DNA of 64,000 nucleotides from Schistosoma haematobium (GCF_000699445.3 NC_067196.1:6424616-6488615), one strand, 5' to 3'. Counted from the stretch's first letter, positions 1-11,430 are shown. The notes: a model not told the origin generated them from the sequence alone. Translations and numbers: made by a program.

Positions 1-164
1 TCTCACCAATTGGTTTCCCTCATCAAGTCGAGCTACGTAATGATCACTTTTTAGTTTATTTGTAAGTTGATAATTTTTTATAAAGAGATTTTAACTAGTT
101 GATGAGCTATTAAAAAAGCCATAATAACGTGAACATTTATTTATAATCAGATTTTAATTTTAAG

Positions 165-355
165 CAAAGATGTATAGTGGTTAGCAGTGGAATCCAGGAA
201 GCGCGTTTCGTCTTATGTGGGACTTGTCAGCTGGATGTAGCTGTATATCAGAGTTGACGTTATCTCCAGGGCTCGAACCCAGTACCGTTCGCCCCAAGTG
301 CTATCGCGTTATCCATTTAACTATTGAGTCCTGATAGCCACCTGCTTGTGCAATG
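165..355 (-). mobile_element. Sm-alpha SINE (family A), 3'-truncated copy
   Basis: Read on the minus strand this holds the Sm-alpha head with A box, a B box (GGTTCGAG-type) and the hammerhead segment. The ribozyme core has CUGACAA in place of CUGANGA (G8 to A), so it should be inactive. The 3' tail of the element is missing. Confidence 0.8.
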
Positions 356-361
356 GGGTGA

Positions 362-668
362 AGTTTAAATTCACTTGGTATTATTTACTTCAATCTTCCC
401 ATTGTTATTTAAGATTGCTTTTGATCAGTCTCTTGTTGGCATATGTGCATACTATGGAGATTGCCTTGATATTGCCTTAATTTACAAGCATTCTAAACAA
501 GGATGGGTAGTAGCTAGCAGTGAAATCCAGGAAGCACGTTTCGTCCTATTTGGGACTCGTCACCTGAATATACCTGCATCCCAAAATTGATGTTCACTCT
601 GGGTCTCGAACCCAGTACTATTCGCTTCAAACGCTATTGCGTCATCCACTTAGCTGTTGAGTCCTGAA
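362..668 (-). mobile_element. Sm-alpha SINE (family A), near full length
   Basis: Near complete copy of about 300 bp: head reading CAGGACTCAACAGCTAAGTGG-like, B box GGTTCGAGACC, hammerhead stem II GUCC/GGAC and GAAAC, then the tail ending in AATACCAAGTGAATTTA-like sequence. C3 of the ribozyme core is changed (GUGACGA), so self-cleavage is unlikely. Confidence 0.85.
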
Positions 669-954
669 TTAGTAATGATACTTATGTATAGACCTCAACC
701 GAGTACGTATTGTGATCAATTGAATTAGAAGCAACATACATTGATTACAGACAAATTAATTTATTACTGATGGTTATAATCTGCATTATAATGACATGTA
801 AATGAATCATCGACACATACACTAATAAAATTATTCATGTTAGACTAGACAAATGTTGAAAACATTTTTGTGTGCATGATTCATATGATTTGAAGAAAAA
901 TAAATGATTTTACTCTGGAAGTCAATTATATCATGATGAAACATTTTGAGTGGT

Positions 955-1108
955 ATTATGGTGTTTGCTACTGATGTTTATAGATATAAGTAGTATGTAT
1001 CATCAATCAAAAGTGAAATACCTGATGACAGAAGGTTAAGAAGATCGAAGAAAAGACAACGAGAACAGAAAGTGATTGGTGTAGAAAGGAAGGAACAATC
1101 ATGTTTAA
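955..1108 (+). repeat. Gypsy-type LTR (family F), 5' fragment
   Basis: It shares the block with TATAAGTAGTATGTATCATC and AGGTTAAGAAGATCGAAGAA with the two solo LTRs at 18624-18940 and 19153-19428. The 3' half is missing, and Sm-alpha sequence follows directly. Confidence 0.6.
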
Positions 1109-1204
1109 GACAATTGATGCACATATGCCAATAACAGACTGGTCAATTGCAGTCTTAAACCTCAATGGAAAGATACAAGCCAAACAATACGAAGTGAATT
1201 TAAA
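1109..1204 (+). mobile_element. Sm-alpha SINE 3' tail fragment
   Basis: It matches the Sm-alpha tail only (GCACATATGCCAATAACAGA through AATACGAAGTGAATTTA). No tRNA-like head or ribozyme is present. Confidence 0.7.
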
Positions 1205-1224
1205 TTCAACCCATCGCACAAGCA

Positions 1225-1525
1225 AGTGACTATCAGGACTCAGTAGCTGAGTGGATAACACGATGGTCTTTGAAGCGAATGATACTGGGTTCGAGTCCCA
1301 GAGTGAACATCAACTCTGAGATGCAGGCACATCAAGCTGACGAATCCCAAATAGGACAAAATGCGCTTCCTGGATTCCATTGCTAGCCATTATCTATCTT
1401 TGCTTATAAAGTTTGTGACTTAAGTCAATATTGAGGCAGGATGCACATATGTTGACAAGAGACTGATCAGTTGGAGTCCTAAGTAACAATGAGAAGATAC
1501 AAGCCAAATAATACCAAATGAAAGT
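1225..1525 (+). mobile_element. Sm-alpha SINE (family A), full length
   Basis: Complete plus-strand copy. The A box is CAGTAGCTGAGTGG, the B box GGTTCGAGTCC and the hammerhead lies near 1331-1377. The GAAA box reads AAAA and stem III is altered, so the ribozyme is probably dead. The tail ends near AATACCAAATGAA. Confidence 0.85.
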
Positions 1526-1884
1526 TCTTATGAATTGATTTTAATTTACATCATAATTTAAAATGAACAAAATCGATTGATAGAGCAATTTTCATTTCTT
1601 GATATGAGACTTCTCAATAATTCCTACCAATGACTCTACACAGGATTGATTATATGATTCTTCATTTTAGTGAGCATATTATACTTATATTGTTATGCCG
1701 AAATTGAAACTGAATAATTTTATGTAAGAAACAAACAAACTGAAGGTATCGACGTGAAAAGATGTATTCTTCATCAACGACTTTATTGTGTTATGTTAAT
1801 TGTAGCAACGTAATATTTTGGGTTAGATGCTGTGCAAAGTTGTTGCTATACCCTATTGAAGAGTTTATTGCTAAAATAAAACAA
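1526..1884. other. AT-rich spacer, nothing recognised
   Basis: I see no coding potential, RNA gene or known repeat here. Confidence 0.5.
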
Positions 1885-2305
1885 CTATGATTTTCAGTAT
1901 AGGGTTGTGGAGATTATCAATTTTCCGATTAAGATCATGAGCTGATGGATGTTAGACCAACATTGAAAACCTGGAAGCGCTGAACGGAGATTTTGTCCTA
2001 TTGTGAGACTTCTCAGTAGTGCGCATCCACGATCCCGCTCGCGCGATTCAAACACAGGGCTTTAATTTTTGCGCACCAACGCATAACCTCTAAACCACTG
2101 AACCCGCCTGCATCCAACGGTGTTAATGTCTAACCTCAACCAATCAACGAAATTGAGTGACCATCTTCGATTGTACTGAGGTAGATACCTGTCTCTATCC
2201 GACACGGATTAGTTACACTGATCATGGCGTCTCATTAGAACTCCGAAAATCCTCTTACGAAGGTAGTCACTAGTAAGCACATGGTAATTACCAATATTAA
2301 TCAGT
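1885..2305 (-). mobile_element. Hammerhead SINE family B copy
   Basis: Minus-strand copy with tail (TATAGGGTTGTGGAGATTAT), a degenerate hammerhead, tRNA-like head and 5' body ending near the CACTAGT motif. It carries an unusual private block around 2026-2070 that recurs, inverted, in the copy at 3992-4465. Confidence 0.75.
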
Positions 2306-3991
2306 TCATGAGATTAGTCAAAAACTATGATTTTTAGTGATTCTTTAACTAACATTCACCTATAAAATATACAAATCATTGGTAATGAATGAATTATTCA
2401 AGACCGACATTAATTCATTCTGAAAATATGTAGTAATCAATCATTTAATTATTACATCATCAACTTAGCAATTATTAGATTGATGATATAAATAAATGAC
2501 GAAATAGATTACCCAACAATTATTAGTATCTATGTAAAGTATTATTGTATAATACATTATTTTGCTTCAATATTTATGTGCTGTCAAAATTTAAATTATT
2601 GGAGACATAAACAATTGTCTACTACATTAGATTTTTGTGTAATAACATAAAACCTTTGATGATATATGTGTACATAGATATTGAATAAACAGATTACCTT
2701 GCCAAAACTGTTTTCTTTCTCTTTCTTTGGTTGTTGATGCTTTTGATGTTGTTCATCATGTGAAAGAGAACTATCATACTGTCTTCCCTGCCTCTCAGCA
2801 GTGTTCCCAGTACCACCATCTTCGCCTTAGGTTCTTTTACTCCCACGAGCTCTGCAAGGGCTGAGTTTCGTGGTTAGAATGGAGATATTAGTGTTAGAAA
2901 TTTGTGTTTTAGGTTAGATTGCTAGTTCAATTTTCGCCACCTATTTGGCCTGAATTACTTTGAAATTATACCGATTCAGTTTGCGATGCAGTAGCAATTC
3001 AAGATTTAAATCATTAATACTTGTTATTTGATTCTAGTTCTTCTAGGGTTGTGTCGTATTGTAGACCGAGAGCTTCAAATCCCCATCATATAACTATGAA
3101 CGACTCACTATGTTAGTAGTTTACTTTATACCATGTTTATGATGCCAATCGGTTAGCTTAATTGCTTCAATCCACAGTTTACAAACAGCTACCAACACCA
3201 CCATAATTAAGGACTTGAATTATATGTAAAAGTTCTTAAAATTCATTTTTCCATAAAACTCTGATTATGGTCTATTTGTTGACTTGATAAACGGTGCATT
3301 TCATTAGCCTGAATTAGTAATGTTACAAATAGCCACATTAAGCTTACTAAACATTCACACAGGTTGACAGCAACAACTATGTCAAACTACTAATAAACTG
3401 CAATAAATGTCATGTAAGAAGCAAAAGGATTACGAAAATTAACGTGAGACGGAAAGAAAACTGTTTATACCTGATAAATAACGACATCACAAAATCCTTG
3501 ATAATTTGTTACGTGTGCGCGAAAACCCATGGTGTAACAGCCTGACTGTGCCATATGTATATTCGAAGTGTCACATTAAGTCATAGATATTCACTACGAT
3601 TTTGAACATAAACGGATTTATTATTAGACCTCAGAATTTAATCGATCAATTTAATTTTTATATACTGAGGTTTTTATGATGTCAGATACAGAATCATTCA
3701 AAATTATTGTTAACTAGTAACTTAATCCTTCTTGGTATGGAATCCATTACAAATAGATATTAACTACCTCAAAAGAAATCGGCTTTTGGTTTACAGACAT
3801 CATAACAATCACAATACAACAGAGATGAAATTTAACTATATAATTTGCATTTTAATCAATATGAGACGTAGAGTGGCCTTCATTCACTATTATTTACAAG
3901 ATATCATCATACTTTACTGTCTATATACTCACTAGAGTATTTGTGTTACATTTAAAAGGTGATAAAACTAGAATTTGTTTTTTATGTTTCA
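2306..3991. other. AT-rich intergenic stretch
   Basis: It is mostly unassigned sequence. Within it, 2694-2851 (-) is annotated separately as a possible coding fragment; the rest shows no long frames or recognisable repeats. Confidence 0.4.
2694..2851 (-). pseudogene. Possible coding or retroelement-derived fragment
   Basis: On the minus strand a pyrimidine-rich CTCAGCCCTTGCAG precedes a frame of about 52 codons (starting LVGVKEPKAKMVV) that ends at TAA. A second frame, rich in Gln, His and Lys, ends at a GTAATC that could be a splice donor. Base composition is more GC-rich than the surroundings. I do not recognise a family. It could be a small exon of a host gene or a piece of a retroelement. 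Confidence 0.25.
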
Positions 3992-4465
3992 TATTATGTG
4001 AGAGAAACAATGGTGGTCTGACATCGATCAGTTCATAGTCTCAATCAAAAACTTAATAATCTCCTTAAACCCTATACTGATAATAATTACCATGTGCTCA
4101 ATAGTGACTGCCTTCATAAGAGGATTCTCGGAGTTCTAATGAGACGCCATGATCAGTGTAACTAATCCGTGTCGGATAGAGACAGGTATCTACCTCAGTA
4201 CAATCGAAGATGGTCACTCAATTTCGTTGATTGGTTGAGGTTAGACATTAACACCGTTGGATGCAGGCGGGTTCAGTGGTTTAGAGGTTATGCGTTGGTG
4301 CGCAAAAATTAAAGCCCTGTGTTTGAATCGCGCGAGCGGGATTGTGGATGCGCACTACTGAGTGGTCCCACAATAAGACGAAACGGCTGTCCAGTGCTTC
4401 TAGCTTTTCAATGGTGGTCTAACACCATTCAGTTCATGATCCCAATATAAAATAATATAGGACCC
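3992..4465 (+). mobile_element. Hammerhead SINE family B, with extra tail at the 5' side
   Basis: Plus-strand copy. It begins with family-B tail sequence (CAATGGTGGTCTGAC), then has the 5' body, A box GGTTCAGTGG, a weak B box, a hammerhead with mutated core (CUGAGUG) and the tail again. Tail at both ends implies a head-to-tail multimer source. It shares private variants with the inverted copy at 1885-2305. Confidence 0.8.
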
Positions 4466-5087
4466 TAACTGATATTACCATTTGAACAATTAATTCATAC
4501 AGATTGTGTTTTCTTTTTTTTCGAACTTCATAAAGATTCAATTTTGATAAGTTAAAGGAAATAAGAATAATTCACCTGTAACTAATCTTCTCTTCATAGG
4601 CACCTTGTTATAATTCTCTCTTATTACAACCCAGCTATTCTTACTGTTAAGTATTCTTGGACACCGATTCATTTGATAAGTCCTCATATCAGAACACGGT
4701 TGGTCATGAACGAAACAATATTTCAAATAGCAAGGGTAGATGAAATTAAGAAGCACAATAAGAGAAACGTTAGTATATTTATAGTTTTTATATTAGAAAC
4801 TTCTAGAGTCCTCTCCAAGTATCGACTAGCGCTAATTGGATAAGAAATAGCCAACACAATGGGTCACGGAACGTGCTATCAGCAGTCATTGTGCATCGAA
4901 GAGTTGATCTTATTCGGGAAATTGCTTGAAACGGTAATCTACAATTAAGTTAGTAGTAATTTATTTAGAAATACTATAGTTGAGTTTACTGAAGCATATA
5001 TACCGAACATAGCTTTTTTACAATCAAACGTCTTTGTAGTAATAAAATGTTACTGGATGAATCCCGACGTATATTCTATTTGGACCT
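4466..5087. other. AT-rich spacer, nothing recognised
   Basis: The short frame at 4538-4756 (-) has no recognisable motif or splice context, and I do not call it a gene. Confidence 0.4.
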
Positions 5088-5583
5088 AAAAGTCAGTCAG
5101 TATATCAATTCGAGTTGCCATACCGCATTAGCACAGAGACGCAGTTGTCGATTCAAATTCCATAGTGGTAGAGCTAGTAAGATTATAAGCAGTAATCGGA
5201 AAGATTAGGGTTTGAAGATGTTATTCAAGTAGTATAATCCAGTGAAATAAATTTGGAAAGAGGAAAAAAGAGACATGAAGAATCCAGTAGTTTAAGATTT
5301 GGGAGAACATAAAGAGTGTATGCATCTGAGCCATTGCAAACGATTTTGAGCCATGTCATTCAGGGTCTCTAACCATCGATTGCTATCATCTTGCGGACCC
5401 CAACCAGGTAGTCTACACCTACTAACATGGCTTAGTTCACTTGTGATTTCATGAATTTGTGCTATGTTTTTGTCTGGCCGCCCCTAGTTTTCTTCCAACC
5501 TACTCCTACACCATTGAACGTCGCACGTCGGGGCATTCGGTGGTTGGGCATACGTAACACGTGTCCCATCCATGGACCTAAAA
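5088..5583 (-). mobile_element. Non-LTR retrotransposon 3' end ((TGAC)n-tailed family)
   Basis: 5'-truncated minus-strand fragment of the element also seen at 24640-25188 and 54195-54795. It shows degraded C-terminal coding sequence (RCRL.GWG, W..CIHSL-type blocks), a 3' UTR and a 3' terminus of GACTGACT repeats (AGTCAGTCAGT on the plus strand near 5092). No intact frame remains. Confidence 0.65.
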
Positions 5584-5890
5584 AGTACTGAACAAGTACA
5601 ACAGAGCGTTATTTAAACATACTTGGTCGCCACACTGAACTTTCTTGTTATAATCATTTTTTAGTTAAACACAAGTTTAGTTACAGATTGCATTATTTAA
5701 ATTGTGGTGGCTGTGTTTCGTTAATCAACCACCCTCGTAACCGTTATTATATACACTTCAACAGTGTTTGAAATCAGAAGGCAAAGAGAAGCAGCGACTA
5801 TAATTTATTAGCAGATAGCTCAGACCACAAAGCGGGGAGGCGAATGAGCAAGTCAGAGAGTCGGGAGTGAATGGGATTAAATGTATATAA
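5584..5890. repeat. Dispersed repeat also present near 62375-62700
   Basis: A block around 5735-5850 (TAACCGTTATTA, AGAAGGCAAAG, GTTTATTA) resembles 62375-62470. The identity of the family is unknown; an LTR fragment is possible. Confidence 0.3.
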
Positions 5891-5914
5891 ATATGTATAT
5901 ATTTCAATAGCTGA

Positions 5915-6090
5915 GAACATGAGTCATTTGAAGCTAGACCACCATGGAAAACCTGGAAGCACTGGACGGCCGTTTCGTCCTGTTGTGAGACTCATCAGCA
6001 GTACACATCCACGACCCCACTTCGCGAGATCCAAACCCAGGACCTAGTGGTCTCGCGCGCGAGCACTTAACCACTAAACCACTGAGCCGG
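5915..6090 (-). mobile_element. Hammerhead SINE family B, 5'-truncated
   Basis: The copy contains tail, hammerhead, B box and A box (GGCTCAGTGG as read on the minus strand) and stops at GCCGG, where the palindrome at 6086-6177 begins. Its ribozyme (5959-6004) is the best preserved of all family-B copies in the window. Confidence 0.85.
5959..6004 (-). ncRNA. Hammerhead ribozyme with intact core (SINE B)
   Basis: Minus strand, in order: stem I strand GUACUG, core CUGAUGA, stem II GUCU/GGAC with loop CACAACA, GAAA, stem III ACG/CGU closed by a 2-nt GC loop, cleavage site after GUC, stem I strand CAGUGC. All conserved core positions are present, and stem I pairs over 6 bp (one G-U). The very short stem III matches the known Schistosoma Sm-alpha ribozymes, which work best as dimers. 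Activity is inferred, not shown. Confidence 0.8.
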
Positions 6091-6106
6091 AATCCACAAA
6101 ACTCAT

Positions 6107-6156
<50 letters not shown>

Positions 6157-6177
6157 ATGAGTTTTGTGGATTCCGGC
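6086..6177. repeat. Perfect 92-bp palindrome around (AT)21
   Basis: Two 25-nt arms (6086-6110 and 6153-6177) are exact reverse complements, and the 42-nt centre is (AT)21, itself self-complementary. Each arm is GCCGG joined to the SINE-B tail (ATCCACAAAACTCATTCTG), so two SINE tails meet tail to tail through their AT tails. Confidence 0.95.
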
Positions 6178-6540
6178 AAATTAATCATCCAATCAATTAA
6201 GCAGCTAACACTAAGCTAGCAAAATGAATATATGCATCGTTAGTAAGCAATTTTCAAGCATACATATTTCATACCAGCACAACAATAATAAAGGTACAGT
6301 GATGTAAATTGTTATAGTACGGATGACTCTGTCCGTTAAATAAGTTAATAAAAGGGTTTAACCAAGTTAAATGTGAACAAACTCAATTGCACGTAAATTG
6401 CTATAAAATTTCTGATTGTGATTTAGCATTTAAGAGATTTAACAGGAAATGCATTTGTTATAAATAAGCGATAAACTTTGTTTTATATTCAGAGTGGTAG
6501 TAATTAAAAAATCCCAGGTCCCACATAACATAATCTTGTA
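6178..6540. other. AT-rich spacer, nothing recognised
   Basis: No frame or repeat could be supported. Confidence 0.4.
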
Positions 6541-6874
6541 ATTCATTTTGTATTGTTTGTTTGAATCTTCCCATTGTTCTTTAGGACTGCAATTGATCAG
6601 TCTCTTATTGGCAAATGTGCATCTTGTACGGACTAACTCGATATAACCTTAATTCACAAGCATTATAAGTAAAGATGGATGGTGGCTAGCAATAGAATCT
6701 ATGACTTAATAGCTAAGTAGATAACGCGATGTCGTTTGAAGCGAACCGTACTGAATTCGATTCCTAAAGTGAACATTAATTCCAAGATATAGCTACATCC
6801 AACTGATGAGTCCTAAATAAGACGAAACACTCTTCTTGAATTCCATTATTCACCACCATCCATCTTTGTTTCTA
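6541..6874. mobile_element. Sm-alpha foldback pair
   Basis: 6541-6690 is the Sm-alpha tail on the minus strand. 6698-6874 is head plus hammerhead on the plus strand. Both arms end or begin in the same GGATGGTGGCTAGC-type block, so the RNA or DNA can fold on itself. Confidence 0.75.
6797..6841 (+). ncRNA. Hammerhead ribozyme, conserved core but weak stems (Sm-alpha)
   Basis: AUCCAA, CUGAUGA, stem II GUCC/AGAC (one mismatch), GAAAC, cleavage triplet UUC, then UUGAAU. Stem I has one C-A mismatch and stem III is poorly paired. Activity is doubtful. Confidence 0.5.
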
Positions 6875-7429
6875 ATCTTTAAAGTTCAAAATATCTTATT
6901 TTAAAACCCACTCATTATTGTAAAAGTACAACAGTTTAATTTTTTCATTTTATGTAAAAACAATGAAAGTTGAATAATTGAACATGTACTATATTGAATA
7001 AAAAAGGAATCATTCGCTTTGATCACATGGATTATTGATTATCATTGTTATCACTAAGAGTTAATTAGACAAAAATTTCATTTTTCAATGTAGACATCAA
7101 TAATATAACTTAAATGACATTGAATAATTAACAACCTATTGAAATGAATATAAAGTACATCATAATAAATGAGTATAAAGTAAACCTTGTGATTGACCAA
7201 TGATCAATTTTAAATGATTGATGGATCATGATAATGAGATCAAACTTTTCAGATTTCTTCTTTGTTTTTTTTTTTTTTTGAATACAGTGCCAAATGATGC
7301 TTTCAATGAATAGTGTGTTTAAAAGTATAATATGCAGGTGAAACTATATGTGACTAGTGTAACTTTAAATGATATTTTGTTGAGAATATAATATAATATA
7401 TAATATCCAAATAAACACTTTTCCCATTA
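6875..7429. other. AT-rich spacer with short T and TAATA runs
   Basis: It has a T run near 7266-7279 and TATAA-rich sequence near 7388-7405; nothing else was seen. Confidence 0.4.
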
Positions 7430-7942
7430 TGTTATAACTTGTTGGCTGTGTGTCCTGTTAATGTTTAGCGTCATGATACCGTCAATTAGAGTGCAGTGAC
7501 TTAGCGGTCGGACCAGTGACGTATAAACCCGTGCGAGCAGTCTACAGTACTTATCGTTCCTGCTTTCCGCTTAACCCAACCGGTTAAGTCCAGAACACCA
7601 ATCTCAGCCACTGTGATATGAATCATTTATCTCAAACATACTCGGTTTATATATCAACCAGACAGACCACACCGTACCATGAAATATGAGACAATATTTG
7701 TACCAGAATTAGCCAAATGTGGCTGTGAATGAAGGAGGTAGTAATTAATAGACGGGGCATAATTCAAGAATGCTAAATCGTATAATAATAGTCTACAGGT
7801 CCAAATAAAGCTTATAATTAGAGAAACACGAATGTGATTAGTTTAGTTACTTAACAATGATACAATAAAAAATATATGTATAGTAGTGGTTCATAAATGG
7901 ATCCCAAAAGTTACCATTCATTATGCTTATTGGGACATAGCA
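7430..7942 (-). mobile_element. Solo LTR, family G
   Basis: It is a 513-bp block bounded by TGCTAT...ATAACA on the minus strand. It is collinear with 38182-38692 and 51196-51705 (510-511 bp each), including the region with TGTGGTCTGTCTGGTTGATA and CTGAGATTGGTGTTCTGGAC-like segments. No internal retroviral-type coding sequence flanks it, hence solo LTR. A clean target duplication is not visible. Confidence 0.7.
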
Positions 7943-8345
7943 GATTATAATCATCATATACTCACTAGTGACGGTCTCCAAGAGGTATTTCCTAGAGTTC
8001 TAGTGAAAAGCAGTGACCAGAGGAGTTCAACTGCGTCTGTCGTGAGATAGTATCTCATTGAAGACAATGGTGGATGGTGGCGCAACTTCGTGAATTGGTT
8101 GAAGTTCGACACTAACACTTCAGGATGCCGGCCGGCTCAGTGGTCTAGAAGTTAAGCGTTCGCGGGCGAGACTTATAGGTCCTGGGTTCGAATCTCACAG
8201 GACGGGATCAGGGATTTGCACTGTTGAGGTGTCCCACAATAGGACGAATCGGCCGTCCAGGTTTTCCATGATGATCTAACTTCAATTGAATCATGAATTC
8301 AACAATTAAATTACTATAATATCCACAAAACCCCTCTCTGATGAG
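7943..8345 (+). mobile_element. Hammerhead SINE family B, full length
   Basis: Complete copy: 5' body from CACTAGTGACGG, A box CGGCTCAGTGG, B box GGGTTCGAATCTC, hammerhead near 8215-8262 with mutated core (UUGAGGU, GAAUC), tail ending ATCCACAAAACCCCTCTCTG. It abuts the family-G LTR without a gap. Confidence 0.85.
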
Positions 8346-8747
8346 AATAGGTTCTTCTGTAAAAAGAATCTCATTTGTAAACATAAGATAATTTTAATAA
8401 AACTGAAGTTATTATTATTAACATTTATGATAATATCAACTAGGACTATAATTTAACAGTTGAGATCATCAGTTAGTGTGGAAATATGCATTGACTGTGA
8501 AAATCCATGTACTAGCTTCTCTAAGATGGTATAATAGAATTAACCATACATTCTACCTACGAATGATATATGTATCATTGTTTAGAATGAGCTTGTCCTG
8601 GTTTGTGTTTTAACTAAAATACTTGATATGTGAATAGAGTGGAATCCTTGAACCAATTAACTTCAATGTAAGATCATCGTGACACCATAAGCCATATTGT
8701 AACTTAAAACATAAAAATTAGTTAATAATCAGAATTAAGGAACTTGA
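8346..8747. other. AT-rich spacer, nothing recognised
   Basis: No supported feature. Confidence 0.4.
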
Positions 8748-9125
8748 TATTTCAACAGTTGAGATCATGATTCAATTGAAGCTAGACCACCATGGAAAAC
8801 CTGGAAGCACTGGACGGCCGTTTTGGCCTATTGCGAGACTCCTCAGCAGTGCGCATCCACGACCCCGCACCCCGCGAGATTCGAACACAGGACCTTTCAG
8901 TCTCGCGCCAGGAGCTTAACCAACTAGACCACTGAGCCGGCCGGCATCCAACGGTGTTAATGTCTTACTTCAACTAATCCACGAATTCGAGAGACACATC
9001 CACTATTGTCATAAGTGAGTTATTATCTCACAACTGACCCGGTTGAACTCTACTGGTCACTGCTTCCCACTAGAACTTCAGGATATACCTCTTGAAGCCA
9101 GTCACTAGTGAGCATATGTTATTAC
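8748..9125 (-). mobile_element. Hammerhead SINE family B, full length
   Basis: Minus-strand copy from tail (GTTGAGATCATGATTCAATTG) to the CACTAGTGAGCATATG end. Boxes A and B are present. The ribozyme has CUGAGGA and good stems, but the GAAA box reads AAAA, so it is probably dead by one base. Confidence 0.85.
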
Positions 9126-11420
9126 AATTTGGTCAAGTCATGTATGACTAAAAATATTTACTAATTCATAAATTGCGGATGTATAAACCAGTTACCAAAA
9201 TAAAATAGGTTGATGTGGATCTCATTGGAAAACTCTATTGTCTTCATGAGGAAGCCTATCGTGATTCTAAACAATGTATGTTAGATCTATTGTTTGCTTA
9301 ACTGAACTTTTGTAAGAAAACACTGATCATCTATCATTTATACTTTTTTTGAAATGATATAAGTAGTATGTAAGCAGTAGTGTTTTATTATGTTACTTTA
9401 TATTGAGATATAAATTCTGTTAATAAATTAACGTTTAACTAAACATAAATCCTTGAAATAGTAAATTTACCTCAGAATTTGCATTCGAACTCTTAAGGAC
9501 ATAAATAAAAATATCATAGTTCCAGCTTGTATAACGCGTTAGGTAAACATTTAATTTACATAGTGATTTTTATAACCAAGCGATGTTACTGCAATAACTT
9601 CTAAAATCTCAAATGGAATGTATTTACCTTAGTCTACGATAGTGTCCAGAGATACACTGCATAAAGGAGGAGTATAGTATAAACCATAAAATTCGCAAAA
9701 GATACCAGTAACAGCTTTGATCAAACATATAGTGTGTCATCAATTTTGATTCTCATGACATTGACGTCATCGATTTGGCGCTTATTTAATAGAAACGTGT
9801 GTTATTATTAAAGACTGTGATCATTCATTCTGAAGTAAACTGATATATTCACTGTACATGTTCCTTTATTGAAAGCATCACTGTTTGGTCATAGACAAAT
9901 TTGACTAAATCAACCTATTTTTGAGTAACTCTTTGGACCGTATGGCCTAGTGGTGATATTCGTTTGGGCATTTATGTACTTCATAATTATGATTGAAACT
10001 GTATCCAATACAGCCATTCGAATTCGAATTTCCCCGTAGAAAGAGTCGAGTATTTAACTTTTCAGTGGAGGCTATATAGAATCTAAACAACATCAGTTTG
10101 AATATTACAGTAACTGGTTAATTTATTTATACAAGCAGTATACGAATGATGAATTCATGTGTGACGCAAATAGAAAATGAAATAACACTAAAATTTCGAA
10201 GAAAATAGTTCAAATGAAGTAAAGTTTAGAATTATGTAAATGTAATTCCTTTTAGCCAATGTATTTATTTAGTGATTTAGGTTAGATTTTCAATACCATC
10301 CTAATTTGCTTAAATTGTCATCAACAGTTATATTCTGTATATTTTCACCTCCTTGTCTTTTCAAGTGCTACGAGATTAGTTTACTTTCATACTTTTCATT
10401 CACAAAACTTCACATATTTGTACGTAATTTTTATTACCTAATGATATCTAGTAGAGCATAATAAAAACTAAGGGGGGGGGGTAGACAACTGGCTACATTT
10501 TGATAAGTTCCATTTTCATACCTCAATCACGATAATATCAATTAACCAAGGAGATAGAATCTAATAGTCTAGAATTTTGTAAGTTTCATTCTATTCACAA
10601 TACATCTCACTAGAGAGTAATTGTTTCATTCCTGAAGTGATTTGACTTAGCACGTCAACCTTTTCAACCAGATTTAACTTTGGTATTCAGACAATGATTT
10701 TAAAACTGAGTATTATTGTATTTCAACTAAACAGTATAGTTTTTGCAAAGATTTTTAGCCATTCACTATTTGTTTTCCTGAAAAATGTCACCAAATAATT
10801 ACTGATTTATAAGTATGAGCTTATAATTTCCAGTTGTTGTTAATTAGGATTCCATGTAATCCATCTTTGTTGTCATATGCATATCTTGAGCTGACTGGAT
10901 CAATAGAGCATTATATCACATATACGCATAGCGATTGAATCAAGGAACACATAGTTCGTTCTATTTGGTACTCATCAGATGAATGTAATATCATCTAAAT
11001 TTTATTGTTTACACTTAAAACGAAAAGAAATTCTTAAATGTCACAGTAAGACATGTACCTACCTAAAATGTATTTAGACCTGATCACTTTTCTAGTTTGG
11101 TAAGTTGTAAACGAAACATTTAAAATGAAGAATGTATGCATATTAATTCACATATGATAGAAATCAAAGATTTCATTATAATATCTTCAACATTAATGGT
11201 TAATTATGTATATAAACATGTGATCAAATGATAATGATTGGCTAACTCAATTAACCAATCAGAAATAAGTCGACAGGCTGACCAATGAAAATGGAGATAT
11301 AAGTTTAAACCAAATGGACACGTGGTCATTGTATACAGCTGTAGTTGATTTAGTGAAATACCTTTCTCTGATATATAACATTGAAATAAATTTAGATGAT
11401 TAACTTATTTGGAATTATCT
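9126..11420. other. SINE-poor region upstream of the 11508-14207 gene
   Basis: About 2.3 kb with almost no recognisable repeats; only a very decayed Sm-alpha-like piece may lie near 10870-11010, and there is a G run near 10471-10481. It probably holds the promoter and any upstream exon of the gene that follows, but I could not identify either. Confidence 0.4.
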
Positions 11421-11430
11421 TTCTTTTTAG
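11421..11430 (+). promoter_or_regulatory. 3' splice or trans-splice acceptor
   Basis: TTCTTTTTAG ends a pyrimidine-rich tract 77 nt before the first ATG of the long frame. It can serve a 5' UTR intron or spliced-leader addition, both common in schistosomes. The sequence cannot tell which. Confidence 0.55.

Noticed and set aside
5934..6188. Minus-strand frame with an (Ile-Tyr)n run, and a similar plus frame at 53239-53451
   Set aside because: Both are products of reading through AT microsatellites, and the first also crosses SINE B.
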